Assembly (NCBI GenBank): GCA_037576215.1
Contig: JBANDB010000005.1
Coordinates: forward strand, 2,356,001-2,420,000
Source: Armillaria gallica
Lineage: Eukaryota > Basidiomycota > Agaricomycetes > Agaricales > Physalacriaceae
Length of the DNA stretch: 64,000 bases
Direction of reading: 5' to 3'
Shown: piece after piece, positions 34,407-47,160 of the stretch
Position numbering within the stretch: position 1 is the stretch's first letter
Layout of the letters: the number at the start of each line of letters is the position of its first letter
Program-made: the position numbers and the translations under genes
The notes under the pieces: generated by a model
Database searches by the model: none
What the model was told of the DNA's origin: nothing
Seen by the model: only the letters and a program-made list of their open reading frames with translations

Positions 34407-35356
34407 ATGGCGATGCCACTCACCGTAACAGTGACTTCCTTCCAGCTTCGCAATGGTTTCCCTTTAACAATCAACTTCAAAGCAAAGGCTCCTGGAATTT
34501 ATGTGTGTACTTTATTATCACCCTTCTCATTTCGTTGTTGATATACTAACATGGTGGCAGAGCTATAATATTCACTTCAAAATGGCCGAGGATGATATTG
34601 CTGACTCGGAGGATCAGCCAGTGATAGAATCCCAGACCCAATACGACTCTCCCACTGAATATGAACGCTGGGTCGCTGAAGAAGCGTTCAAACGCAGACT
34701 TGGACAAGGGAATGAAGCCAGAGAGCAAGAGGATGAGGACCGGCTTGGAGGACTTGTCTCCATTGGCATCAAACCGACCTCTGCAGATCAAGACGACGAT
34801 CCTGGTCCAGCCGGTGTGATGGAATCCCAGACTCAGTATGACTCTCCAACAGAGTATGAGCACTGGGTTGCGGAAGAGGCATTCAAATGTAGGCTGGCAC
34901 GGGAGAACAAAGTCAGGGATCAAGAGGAGAAGGACCAATCTCACTTTGAGAAGCAGTCATCGGATGATGGCAATCTCATTTCCGCCTTTGCTGATGACCC
35001 AGAACACCCTGTTGCAGGGTTTTTATCTATCTTCTTGTCACCAGAATTCATTACACCCAAGAGACCTGGGTGCAAGTTCACGACAATTCGGGAACTTACG
35101 ACAGAGGAAAAGCTCTTCAATATAGACGTTGTACTGGGCGAGATCGTGCCCGATTCTCAGGGAGAGAGCCTGGAGCAATATGGAAAGGACTTGGTGAGTC
35201 TATTTCTCTCCTCTGTCGGTTGTTCTAACAGAGTCATGTTAGCGATTTCGAGATGAGCCTTCTCTGCTGTTAGGCAAGCGTAAGGTGCGAGAGAGGGACG
35301 AGGCTGAGACTATCGATGATTCAATGAGATGCAATTTGAAGCGAGGCAAATTGTAG
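34407..35356 (+). CDS. Acidic protein of unknown function with an internal duplication
   Basis: Three exons. Exon 1 (34407-34502) reads MAMPLTVTVTSFQLRNGFPL to KAKAPGIY. The intron 34503-34560 has a good branch site (ctaac at 34547-34551). Exon 2 continues SYNIHFKMAEDDIADSEDQ. The intron from about 35193 to 35243 precedes RFRDEPSLLLGKRKVRERDE, and the protein ends MRCNLKRGKL with TAG at 35354-35356. A block ESQTQYDSPTEYE-x-WVAEEAFK occurs twice (34627-34692 and 34822-34887), an internal duplication of about 65 residues. The basic C-terminal part could be a nuclear signal. I recognise no domain. It ends 18 bases from the stop of the convergent transposase-like gene, so it is probably part of the same mobile unit. 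Confidence 0.6.
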
Positions 35357-35373
35357 CATAGATTTTGTGCTAT

Positions 35374-38300
35374 CTATACAATGTCTATATGAGCTCGTTT
35401 CCGTGGCCTTATTGGAATCTCGTCCCGACCATCCTCATTGTCTGAGTCCAGCTCTTCTAGCTCTTCAAAACGTTCATCCTGCGCTAGCTGAAGCTGTTCT
35501 GCTGCATCCATTTCGGCCTGTCGTGCTTGCTTTTTTGCCTTGTTAGTTGCTGCTGTAGCCTTTCGCTTTGCTTGAGTCTTTGCACGCTTGATGGTTTGAG
35601 TCTCTCGAAGCTTTTTTGCAAGCATCTGGTGGTGCGTCTTGTGGTCTGAATAGAGTGGGATCGGGGAAACCAAAGAGCATGGAAGTGCACTGCGCAGCAA
35701 CATGGCGTTGTGCAATCCAAACATATTAATGACGAAGTGATCTTCATCGTTATGAGTGACCAGTCTCTGCATCTGGTCAGTGACTTGTCGCTCCTGGACA
35801 CAAGCTTGCAGGACTGTTGCTTCACATCCAGCCATACGGCAGTCATGCTGAGCATTGAAATGAAAGAGAATGTCCTGAGAGAAGATAAGCAAATGACCGA
35901 GCACCAAAATTGGACATACCGATACTCCCAAAACTTCGACCTGTGAGCTTGTAATGGGATGGCAAAGCACTGGGCACTCCAAGTCAGGATGAAGGTTCTC
36001 TCCAAGTATGAATAAATCAATTGTGACTACTGAATCGAGGGCACCTGATGACGATGCTTCATCGTTTATGCAATATAAAATATCAATAACACGGCCACAG
36101 ACAATCTCACGAGTCTGTAACAGATATTATGATGTTGAAGCCTTTGGATAGGACAGGTGGACCAACCTTGAGAGAACGACCAAAGACCCAAGATCCAGGG
36201 ACACAACGATCTCCATTTTGCACTGTAACAGAGATGGCTGAACGCCACTGGCTTTCTCGATGCGGGGATTGTCTCTGAGAGTGAAGATAACCATATGCTT
36301 TTGTATCCTTCCAACATATTGGTGAGGTCTTTTTGAGTACCTTTTGAGACTGCAATCATATTCGCCCTGTTACGTATCGTTATAAGCATATCTATTTCCA
36401 AGATAACCTTTCATACACGTACCAGGTTCAATGGTGCTCGCTGGAACCCATCCGAGATGACGCTGCAAAATGGGATTCTGCCAAAGTACTTTCAGAACAG
36501 ATGGTCCCGCTTGAACCCACTGTCCTTTATCGGGATCCCACCAATATCCGCCACTCAGCATGTGCTTCAGTCGATCCATTGAAGCAAATTTCAATGCAAT
36601 ATCCCAGCTTGGTGCCTGATGGTTGCTCAAGACAGAACACAGTCGAAAGATTGCATTAAAGCCTTCAAAAACTTCGGTGGAGTTTCGAATTGGTGGACCA
36701 AATCTTGGGATATCTTCGCAGATGTGAGCGAGCAGATGAAGCTTAATCTTGATGATAATTTTGGCAGGATCGCTGTCACCAAAAGCATCCAGAACATTCC
36801 CGACAAGAGTTTCAACATCACGCTGCCATAATTAATATTTATCTTCCATGGAGCAGAAAGTTCAATAGTAAGACGTACCAGATATTCCTCCATGCTGGGT
36901 ATTTCATGCACCCAAAGAAGAGGAGACAAAGCTGATACAGCTTTAACGAGAGTGAACTGATCTGGTGTAACGAGTCCATGCACATGGAATAGCAGTGTTT
37001 GCATGAGCGTCTTGAAATGCTTTCCAATAAGATTATTCCGGTATTGAATCATGTACCCTGCTCGAAGCAGTGGTATTGTGAGACCATCAATATTTGTAGA
37101 CTGAAGTCGGATAGCGATGAGATTCCACTGTGCATCACTCCAGGAACTATTAAGCATATGCCAAACATATTTGATAATGCCTAGCAGAACAGTATGCAGA
37201 AGTTCAACAGGAGTATCTTGCAATGGATCTAAACCTGTGGTAAAGTCTTAGCAGAAATTTTACCGATGTTGCGATGCATAGAACACACCTGGAATATCAA
37301 GAAGCAGATTTATCTTATCTCCTGGCTGTTCCTTGAGCCATGCGCTGAGTTCTTCAACAACAGAATCAACTGATCGTTTGGGGACCTCCTGTCGAAGACT
37401 CTTGGCTTTTTCAAGAAGGATATCAATCCAATACTGAGCCACTTTATCTTTTGTCCCACTCTCTGTCTGCATTGTTGAAATGTCCTTATCCACACTGTAC
37501 ATTGCCTGAAGAATCTGGTCTTCCAGGCTCTGTCGTATTTCCTTGGCACTCCAAGGCTCTCCAGGCTAGATACCAGTTAGCGACAGTCTCTCAATAATTA
37601 AGCAACAGAGATTTACTGAATAAAAATAATCATACATTTCATCTGTTTCTTTTTCTTTTCCTGTTCCACCAATCTTACATTTACGGCACGGGTGGTTCCC
37701 ATTACCGCCTATATGACAGGCTTCTTCCGACTGTTGAGGATTATCAGCTAGCAGGCAAGGTGCCCGTAAAATTACATGGCAGTTACATCCACCATCCTTC
37801 GCATAATAGCATTTAATAGGCTCTTCATGGGTAGAACTGCGAGCAAATGAGAGCAATATAAGAGTAGAAAGCAACTGGAACATACTTGATTTGATCACGA
37901 AGAGCGGCAAATTGCTCTGGAGATGTCGCATTAGGTGATGTTGCTACAAACCGGACAAAATACTCCTGCTGAAGCAGCTGGCCAGGAAGACATGAGTTTG
38001 CCATATAGATGTTGATATGCTTGTTGTATTGTTTGGACTTATTCCCCGACACATCGTCGCCCCAAAGTGGAACCATGACAATGAAAAGATCGTCACCTTG
38101 TGCCAGACTTCGAAGCGGATTTGGCATTGGGGGAGCGTTGCAGTCTATATATAATTTTGAGTATCCTGAGTCCAATTTTAGGCAGCATTAACCGATGTAC
38201 CTATCCAACTAATATCATTTCTGACTTGAGCGATGATATCCTCATAGTTGTACTTGAATAAACTTGTAGCGACACGTTCCAAGGGTCCAGAAAGTATTGT

Positions 38301-39698
38301 CCATCCATTCTATCATATGATCGTGAATATCAAAGGTGAGATTAGATGAGTAGATTGAAATCACATACCAGGGTTATCGAAACAAGTGAACAATCAGAGC
38401 AGAGCTCATTTTGGAACTTGATCAAATTACGAGGAAGGACCATTCTCCCATCGCGAAGCTGAGTAACTTCATTAATATAGAATTGACAATGTCCACGCGA
38501 AAACATGGGCGTCAGCTCTGATGGATCAAATTCTTTCCATCGGTTTGCTTGCCAGACCTCAGAAATTGGGCCACCACCGGTGTCTTCAGGGTAAAACTGA
38601 AGATGCTTGGCTACCTCTGGGTTTGAAAAATCCTGCCCGAGATCCATAAATGTTTATAAATGCTGCTCCAAGAATTCTTACCTGAGCAATTGATTTATGT
38701 ATATCGTTAACGTAGAAAATATTCCCAGGAGTTGATTTGTACATGACAGGCTCGCTTCCACATGTATTGCGCAGATTCTTTTGGATTCCGCGAAAGGTGT
38801 CATATGAAGGAACATTGCATAGTCCCAGCTCACGCAGAAGCCATAGAAAAATACGCATCTGGCTAGTTGAGAGCCAGAGCCTGGGAAGATTGTCCATGAT
38901 ATCGAGAAGCATAACCTATAACACCGGTGAGCCAGACTGAACAACATGGAACTCTTGGAACTAACCGTTTTATTAGGATACGGTTTATATGTTGTATCTT
39001 GAGCGGAGACGTTTAAATATGTCTCCAAGTCTTCATCCTCCCCTTCATTAAGATCTGAAGTGATATACAGTAAGCGACGTACAGGATGGATCACAAGAAA
39101 AATAAACACAGACCCAATGCACGCAGCTCATCAGCAATATACTCTTCATCGTCGTCATGGCCAAACTCGTCGAGATGTTGAGCATGAGCAAGGATAGCCT
39201 GAAACTGCCGTTCTAAAAAGTCCTGTTGCTCCATATTGCTAAGATCAACAGGATGGTCATGAAGTGTATGAATCGGTTTATGCCAGGAGTATAGTTCTGC
39301 CTCAGGCTCTGGTAGCTCCGGATTACTTGGAAGATTGGGCAGATCATGAAACAAGCTTGGCCTCGGGGCATGAGAATGGCTGGCAAATTCCTGGTTTGCT
39401 GGAATAGTTAAGCTGTGATAGGTTTGCTGATATCTTCGTTCTGCATCAATACGATCCTGGGCTTGTTGAGCGCGTGCTTGAAGTTGGATTTGATGACCTG
39501 AAGATTTCAGATGTTTGGCACCTGAACTCCGCTGTATATACTTGGCTTCAGAGCCTTCTGGAGAGCAGATGGTACATCTAATTTGCTTGTTATCCTGTGG
39601 ATGTGGCTTGAATTCTGTGTATCATAATATATTCTGTAAGTCCTGAGCAAAGATGGGAATTTCGTACCTCGAGGGAGATCACTGCGAGCAGGGGCCAT
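35374..39698 (-). CDS. Transposase-like multi-exon gene with N-terminal zinc finger
   Basis: Read right to left from ATG at 39698: MAPARSDLPR splices (intron about 39667-39613) to EFKPHPQDNKQIRCTICSPE and AKHLKSSGH, a C2-H2 zinc finger like those that bind transposon ends. Later exons give LWLSTSQMRIFLWLLRELG, NIFYVNDIHKSIAQ joined to DFSNPEVAKHLQFYPED, LFIVMVPLWGDDVSGNKSKQ, CYYAKDGGCNCHVILRAPCL with HIGGNGNHPCRKC (Cys/His cluster), DTPVELLHTVLLGIIKYVWH, KHMLSGGYWWDPDKGQWVQA, and a Lys/Arg/Glu-rich tail ending PRKRAHIDIV. This architecture matches a family found in many copies in Agaricomycete genomes and treated as transposon-encoded; I cannot assign it to a named superfamily. Every junction checked keeps frame, so the gene looks intact. 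It is divergent from the gene at 39958 and convergent with that at 34407. Confidence 0.65.
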
Positions 39699-39957
39699 GA
39701 GCCTAATGTCACTGAGTGCTGAAGTCTTGGAGGGGATATAAATCAAGGTCAAAATCAAATCTGGCTTCATTTTATTCAAGGTCAACGGGTCAAGGGGATT
39801 CAATAAACAATAGCAACGCTAGCGATGAATGCGAAGTCACTGGGTCTGTGCACAGCCACTCATACCAAAACAGATCGACAAAGTCAAGACAAGGTGGCAC
39901 TTAACCATCTCTTGAAAAGCCACTCGACGTGATGTTTGACTCCCTCATACAAACATC

Positions 39958-41456
39958 ATGTCTTCCTTCCAGAGTCAAGTCCCGATTGACCCTGCCCTTG
40001 TCCCAGACCCTTCAGTCTCTATTGATAGATTCCTCAATGGTTTACTCGATGGATCACCGAACGACTTGCCAGGCATGACCTCCACGACCCCCCCGCATTT
40101 CGCAGATGATGACGTTGAGGAAAATGATGCACATGTAGCCATCGAACCACAATTTCGACCACCTCCTTTCCATGTAACCGCTCCATCTGCTATGACATTG
40201 GATCTTTCACTAGCCACGCATGGCAATCTCATTAAACAGCTCAAGCTTGTGAAGTCATTTTCTCAAGAGTCAGCATTGGACCTGGATAATTTTGCAGTGG
40301 TGAGTGATTACATTCTCATATGTGTTTTGTTGATCAATGCGGCTGAATCACTGACAGGCGCCAACACTCGAAGAATGCTATACCTTCATGTTTGCAGCAA
40401 CTTTGGAGACTCGAGATTTGTTAAGGGAGCTGGTTAAGAACAAGGCCACAGAGGGCTACGAGATCAAGGACTCTGTGAAGGTGCGCTATAAAGTTTTTCA
40501 TTTCAGTCATGCACTCACTCTTGTCTGCGCTGTTTCAAAGAAAATCATCACCCTTCATGCCAAAGCCTTTGTATTCTCTTCAACGGCGATGTCATATGTT
40601 GGTCCGGATATTCCAGATAAAATTTTAGTGAGTACTCTCTCTCACTGGTCTAATATCCCTCTCATCGCTTGCATTCTAAGCTCGCCATGCGTGCAAACAA
40701 AACTTCTGACCTCCCGTCAAAGCAAGACATCATTGGCAAGGAGAAAGTCATCAAGGAAATCAATTCAGCACTCTCCGATGCACGCCACTGGATGAAAGCC
40801 CGAGTATGTGTTCCTGAATGTCACAGAACTGACTGATCTGACACCCTTTCAGCTCTCCAATACTCTCAACAAACCCGATCCAGCAACCGGTAACATCGGT
40901 GCTGTCACCAGCAGGATCTTGGGTGGTTCAGGCATCCCAGCAACCTTACAGCTTCATATGCGAATCACCGTCGTTGTAAGTCTTTTCATGTGTTAGCCTT
41001 TTCGTCAATCTGATAGTATACTTATCCAGCGTTGGCACTTGGTACACTTTCCATCACTGCTGCCGAAAAAGTTTTGGCCTCATGTTGATGACTTCCTTGC
41101 GCGGGCACTCGAAAAAGGACACGAAAACTATACAACGTGCGTCTCCTCCGATCAGTTTATACTAGACTAACATGTTCACATCCAGGGTGCTCAATAAAAT
41201 GTACCAGCTTGACGTCGCTGAATACGGCACTCACGATATTGTCAAGTTCCCGGTACTTGATCTGTTAAAAGATAACGACCGTGTCGATGAATGGACTGCA
41301 ACCGCAAATATCCATTTCGACAAGATTCGTCCCCAGAAACTCACAGACGAAGAGCTAATGGCACCAACTTTTCAAAATGGACAAGGAGGGGGAAAGCGGA
41401 AGCGAGCTGAGGATGATATCAGGGGCAGAGATGACACCAGTGGCGAGGACGACTGA
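39958..41456 (+). CDS. Transposon-associated protein of unknown function
   Basis: ATG at 39958: MSSFQSQVPIDPALVPDPSV. Exon 1 runs to the donor at about 40300 (DLDNFAV), then APTLEECYTFMFAATLETRD, KIITLHAKAFVFSSTAMSYV-GPDIPDKIL, LAMRANKTSDLPSKQDIIGK, ALSDARHWMKARLSNTLNKP, RWHLVHFPSLLPKKFWPHVD and YQLVDVAEYG-like text before a charged tail (GGGKRKRAEDDIR) and TGA at 41454-41456. About six GT-AG introns of 50-70 bases. This protein type recurs across Agaricomycetes, typically multi-copy, and I infer that it belongs to the same element as the divergent transposase-like gene (260 bases away). The KRKR motif near the end may be a nuclear signal. Biochemical role unknown. Confidence 0.6.
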
Positions 41457-44026
41457 TTGATACATTTTTTATTCCATATTGCATGTTGTATTTGTAGACA
41501 ATAAAGCCGTTTTCTACTGCAATCATACCTGAATGGAAACCGAAATCGAGTTTGTTTTGGCAGCCAAGAGGGCCCAAGCTATACTCAAATAGATGAGGAT
41601 TAAGGGACAAATGGAGATCAATTCGAGCCCAGATGTGATATCCGGTAGGAGCTCCGTGATAAGACCTCACCGGCACCAATGTGCGTTCAGGCGGAATCGA
41701 CCTGAAGATCTGAAATTGTCCTGAACTTGATTTGCGTCCTCAGGTCTATTTCACATCAGATTGTTGTCGGATCGAGATTGGTGGCATGGCTAGAAATCCA
41801 CTCACAATCGATCTCTATTTCACCTGAACTCGATTGTGCGGTGTAGGAAGCCTGGGTGGCATGGGAGAGCCCAATGTTGGACAGGGATAGGGTGGGCAGC
41901 AGTGGGGATTGTGCAGGTCACATAGTTCTAGTTATAGGCACATTCAATGCATCCTCTAATTGTTCTTCGATGCCTCTGCTGGCTTGTCTGTCCTCTTCCT
42001 TGTTCAGCTGTCAGGGTTACCATTCTTCTGCCATCCTGGTCGATGTTTCCAGCACTTCCATGCTCCCTTGCACCCTTAACCATCCCTCGAGCCCCAGGCC
42101 TACTTTCTGACATGGCCATGAATCATTGAGAGACCCATCCATTGCTCCTGTTGTCATTGTCACCATCCAATTTGCCATTGTGGCTGGGTTTGCTTCGATA
42201 CAACCTTGTGGCTGCAGATAGTAGGTGATATGATATTCCTCCACTGACTTATGGCCATTTTCATCATAGAATCTCAAGTATGACAGTGATTGACCCTGTT
42301 TATTGATGCTGGGGGGAGTGGTGGGAGGTTCGGATGGGCTTGGAAATTGCATTTTGTGCTGTGGTGAACATTGGTGGGCATCATTGTCCTTTCAAATGGT
42401 CATGGTGCCATCGTCCATTTTGGATGGTCATGTACAGTGAGGCCTTATTGGAGGGCTTGCACACAACAGTGGGAAGGGTAGAATAGCCACTATTTGAGGC
42501 TTTTGGGGCCGCCAGATGTGTGAAAAGTCTCTAAAAAAGCAATAAGCATCGAAAAAATCCTCAATTCTTTCCGAACATAATGAGGAGAAGAGAGAGAATT
42601 GTCATGCCTTCTGCAACCATTTGCCCACCATAGACCATGGGCAGGGGCTATTTGTACCTGTTAGAATTCACGTACTTGTGCTTCTGGTCTAAACATGCCT
42701 CTCTCCATATTTCCTTGAGACTGTGTCACAGCAGTGTCGCCCATTTGCAATAATATGTCTTTATAGACTGGGAATTTTGTGCTTGTTTTTCTTTTCCTTT
42801 TCTTCTCCTTCCTTTATGCAGTAACATGACACCTCCCTAATACTGCTGCAATAATTGTTAGCACAATTTGATCTTATAGTGAGAGAAGATACAAAGAAGA
42901 TGTGTTCCTTATAGGCCATGTAAGCTGTAGTTGTAATATAGCCTGTCACTACTGTGACACTAACTTGGTCTCTAGCAAGTATCAAACTTTCCTTGGAACT
43001 GTGAGCTTGGATTCACTGGCCATAAGTTCTGATCAAAAGTATCTATGGTGTGTATGTGAAACTTTGCCTGTTCAGAAGTACTTACCCATAGCTGTAGAAT
43101 AGATTGTTGCTGTGGTAAGCAGTTTTTCCTCGGTTTTTGTTTTGTATACTTTATGATTGTTGGGTTTGAGACCGTTACTTGTTAGTACTCATATGTAATT
43201 TACTTATGAAATTGTGTGGTGCTGGAGATGGCATTGCATGTTGTGTAATAATCATTCTAAACAGGAGTCAGGACATTGCATTCTTTGGAACATTGGTGCA
43301 CCTGGTTTAAGCAGTAGTTGGACTGGGAGAGTCTCACAGAAGCTGATCGAAGCTGCTTAATTAAAATTTTAAGGAGGCAGACGATGGTTTCACATGCTAT
43401 ATGAAGCTATTTACAAGTTCCATAATCAAGTAGATGTCTGGTGGCTGGTTCTAAGGTGCCTTTTTCTCTTCCTAGCTGTCTATCGTCAGCCATTTTGCCT
43501 TCTCTGCATTCGTATTCTAAAACAGCTAAGAACAACTGTGGTCATAAACATTTGATGTTGACTCACCTGTTTCCAATAGGAAAATGTCACTCAAATCTTG
43601 AATTTCATCTGGTCCCCAAAAGTACTTGAGCTTCTTCACTTCCTGCAGGTATGCCTCGAATATCATCACATTTTTTCAAAAAATATGAGTGTGATGGAAA
43701 ACATGGTTGTCTTCAGAAGACCACCAATCAATGTGCACACTGAAGATGAGCAGAGTTGAAAAGCATCCTTGGTAAACATCCATGTCAAAAGAGGATAACA
43801 CGTTGAATTTGTCCTTGTTGATAAACACTTCCACATGCAGATGAATCTCCTTAAGCCAAAAAGAGCTAATCGTTCTTAAACTGTAAATGATCTTGTATAA
43901 TCAATCTACTGCACATTTAATGTGTACCTCTTGAAGTCATTTCGTACCATCAAGATTAATGAATGTCATTAAGATGGGAGAATCTAAGAGGTGTCTCATG
44001 ATTCTTCGAGTTAATGTGTTGAAGGT
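41457..44026. other. AT-rich region without a supported gene
   Basis: Only short frames, for example 42017-42352 (-), with no recognised family. 42500-42545 resembles the left part of repeat E. The direct repeat ggtggcatgg occurs at 41780 and 41855, near where a right end of the three-gene unit might lie, but I could not match it to a left end. Confidence 0.35.
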
Positions 44027-44347
44027 TCACAGCAACTCACCAACATATTCTAGTGTGAGATATTCCAGGTTAAGCCAATCAGTGTCTACATATTGAATGT
44101 CTGTGCAGTTGACATGTATATGCTGCAGTGAGCTCCAAATGGTGGCTTCCATGAGATCATTGTCATCTCTGCAAATCAAACTTGTCCATCCTCTGAGGAT
44201 GAAATGGCAAAGATTACAAGCAGCTATGAGTATATCTTGCAGGTTGTGGAGTGATGCCATGCAAGTCCACAATGTAAGTTGCCTGAAGTGATCGAACCAA
44301 ACTTCTGAGGAGGGAAGATTGATGGGCATGTGATGAAAAACAACCAT
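43380..44347 (-). pseudogene. LRR/F-box-like remnant
   Basis: The minus strand at 44347-44027 reads VWFDHFRQLTLWTCMASLHN, then IWSSLQHIHVNCTDIQYVD, WLNLEYLTLEYVGELL, a spacing of LTL/LQHI/LEYLTL strings typical of the leucine-rich part of basidiomycete F-box proteins. Further downstream (44000-43680) another frame gives HLLDSPILMTFINLDGT and FWLKEIHLHVEVFINKD, in keeping with the same gene after introns or lesions. A stop interrupts this part. No F-box itself was seen. Assignment is tentative. Confidence 0.35.
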
Positions 44348-44689
44348 GTACAGTGTCAGGCTGAAGCCAGACTTAACAAGGGAATATTAGTAAAAAAGGA
44401 AGGAGTGTAGAAGGAATAGAAATGTAGAACATAGGATCAAGCCAGTACTCACACAGGCAGGAACCAGTGTGAACACAGGCTAAAGTCAGTACACGCTGCA
44501 TAAAACCAGTGTCATAGGCACTGGTCTAACACAGCCAACCACTGGATTGAACAAACCTAGATACAAACAGTAGAATAGTATAAATATGTGAAAGTAGGAG
44601 TAGAACAATTCAGAGACAATTACCCCACAGATTACACCACAAGATTACAAGACCTGAATATTTCAGCGCCTCAAGAGATTTTACAAGAG

Positions 44690-45075
44690 CTTAAACAAAT
44701 CATTCTCGGATACCAGCAATATTATCATTCTCGATTACCAACAGCATTATCATTTTCGAATTCCAGCAACATCTCCATTCTCGACACCAACCAGCGATAT
44801 TACCACTCTTGACTTCAGCTAACGATATTACCATTCCTGATACCAACCACGATATTACCATTCTTGATTACCCACAACATTATCATTCTCAAATACCAGT
44901 GACAATTCCATTCCCAGTATTACCATCCTCAACCACTCCAATATAACCATTCTCAACACCAATTACATGCCATATTACCATTCCATCCACAAACCTGCAT
45001 TACCATTCTCAACTATTACCAACATTACCATTTCTGAACACACCCACATCATTCTCATAAAACACATCTCACCAA
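44690..45075 (+). repeat. Degenerate minisatellite, unit about 30 bp
   Basis: Variants of attaccattctc-gataccaacca recur about a dozen times (for example near 44722, 44748, 44794, 44826, 44857, 44880, 44923, 44975, 45001, 45026). Spacing varies from about 24 to 36 bases. The unit is not in a supported reading frame. The preceding tataaatatg (44579) could be a promoter, so a solo LTR is possible, but no matching ends were found. Confidence 0.65.
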
Positions 45076-45646
45076 GCACACTATTATCCCCATTCTCCCC
45101 ACACACTATCTCCAATCACTCAACACTTGGAACTAGTTTGATAAATCTATAGCATTTGTGCTTGACCCCATCAAACTACAACAGCAGTACGGATATTTAC
45201 ACTGTATTGAAAGGGAATTCACCTAATCCCAAATCCTGCTGACAACAGATTAATGTTTGTATTCAAAAGCAGAATGACACGGTCTGTTGGCCCTCTGCCA
45301 TGCTCCCCATTGGCCATAAAGTGAGTGGCAGAGCTGTCATTGCAGTATGACCCTTCTACAGACTTGTCACAGGAGGCTGAAGTCATTGCTATGCAACTGT
45401 GGAAGGCATGTTGAAGAAAGGTATGGGTGACAAGAGGCTATTCATGGTGAGTCTCATCAATAATCCTTTAAAGATCTGCATGAACCATCAGTTAAACTAA
45501 GTGAACATTTGCTAAAATGTCTGATAATTTCATTGTTGTTGCTCCTCGCTCATAAGTATATTTGTTTTCTTTACCATTTCATCATTAATTTTGCTGCTGA
45601 TGGAGATTTGTTTCCAAAATGTTGGCTTGTTCAGATTTTTTGATTT

Positions 45647-46755
45647 GTGTGCAGCACTGATAAAACTTGTAGCCCTGTTGAGGTGACATTTATAGTGTTA
45701 GGATACATGGATCCATTGTTGATGCTGTGCTTTAGCATGAGCTGCTTTGGTGCCTATGAGCTTGTGGAAGACTTTATGGCTAGATCTTATATGGTTCAGA
45801 GGCTACTTTCTCGCTATTTCAACACAAATGATGTGGCCTGGTTTCAAGATATGCAGAGACAAACAGGCACCATGGTTAGTGGACTCACCATGTTAGGTTT
45901 TCTGTTGTGGGAGAAACTTAAGTCCTCATGCCTGGAGCTAATTGTGAACCACAAGAATTTCAGTGTTATGGACAGTTTCTTACAAAGCACTGGCTACAAT
46001 GGTGGAAACTTGATCAGAGCTCTCAAAGTCATGCCCCCCTCTGTCACAGTATTTCCGCACTTCTACATTCCTTCATCTGCCAATGGGATTGTGGGCATCT
46101 ACAAGTACATTAACAAACTCCTATGTAAAAAAAACTCAAGTTCTTCTGGTGCTACACAATCCCATCAACACTATATTGTGGTTTCATCCCAGTACATGCT
46201 TCAGACCTCTTGCTGTTGCTTATGCTAATCTAGATGTTAGCAGCCCCTATGACATTTGCAACACATGATAGGGCAATCAGTCTATATCCTCAAGCAACAT
46301 TAGGCCTCAGGCTGAACTTTACGAGCTCAGATCATGAACCTGTGACATTGGATACTCTATCTGCATCGCATGTATGAAACAACTGCGTTCTGCCACTTTC
46401 ACAAGTGATATTTCACACTCTGATGTACTTGTCCAGTCTTGGGAGACTATCCCTCCTTGCCTTGTCTCATTGCATATCATACTCTCCTTGGACAATTGAA
46501 CTTTATCTGATGATATGAAATCTCTACCTGATTTCTTTGTCTTGCCTCCCTCCTTGTCCTGGCTGTTGGTCTCTATCAAAAAGAAACATCTGTATGCCTT
46601 GAGTTGTGTTGATGACAAAGCCTTCACTGCTGATTTTGGGTCTTACCTGAAGAATACCTTCACTTCAATTACTATGGATGTCGAAATATTAACGTCCAAT
46701 TCTGATTTCAATTTGCCTCTCATTGATGTTTCCAAAGCATTGTTTGTTTGTTGAT
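45647..46755 (+). pseudogene. Nucleotidyltransferase-like basidiomycete protein, frameshifted (left arm)
   Basis: The first frame reads VEVTFIVLGYMDPLLMLCFS, MVQRLLSRYFNTNDVAWFQD, MQRQTGTMVSGLTMLGFLLW, LELIVNHKNFSVMDSFLQST. It follows the Agaricomycete family with a nucleotidyltransferase-like core, where the pattern is ..FRELQ..TGT-hSGS-AL-FF..SDLDLYV. Here Gly-Ser and the acidic catalytic pair are replaced (SGLTML, CLELIV), so activity is unlikely. At the A8 run (46127-46134) the family text jumps frame: KTQVLLVLHNPINTILWFHP is in the next frame, followed by ICNT and a stop. A related later piece may be 46515-46754 (MKSLPDFFVLPPSLSWLLVS). No ATG is available at 45647 (GTG, after an AG acceptor-like site), so upstream exons are missing. 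Confidence 0.5.
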
Positions 46756-47029
46756 ATGGTTACAATTTTCCATAGATCATTCCTCCATTTCAGGAAGTTG
46801 GCTCTATTTTTATAATGGTTGGTGTAAGTATACATAACATATGTATCGTTTTCTGTCCCTAGTATGGTTTCCGAGTATGTGTTGGATAAAAATATTGGAT
46901 CAGCTGTGGTCTGATTTTTGATGTATTATTAAGCATAAAGGAAAGAATCGGGGACCGGCATGAAACACGTCGCTATACGGATAAACACATATCTTTTTTT
47001 GCCCATGACTGAGCTGTTGAGCAAGGAGA

Positions 47030-47160
47030 TGGGGTGGCAGTGTCTTCAAGGTGGTGGTGAAAGGCCACAAAAGAAACAGCACTGCCACTCAATTGGTGCT
47101 AGGTTGATCAGACTGTGGCAAGCGGAATGGATGCTCAACATGAATCCTCTAATCTAGTCT
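47030..47160 (+). repeat. Dispersed repeat E, copy 2 (in left palindrome arm)
   Basis: Carries ttcaaggtggtggtgaaagg, gccactcaattgg, ggaatggatgctcaacatg and atcctctaa, as at 7498-7625. Its mirror copy is at about 47592-47722. Confidence 0.65.

Noticed and set aside
34250..41860. Terminal inverted repeats for the three-gene unit
   Set aside because: Ends on both sides were compared by eye and no convincing inverted pair or target duplication was found.
44347..45200. Solo LTR containing the TATA-like tataaatatg and the minisatellite
   Set aside because: No TG...CA ends with flanking duplication could be identified.
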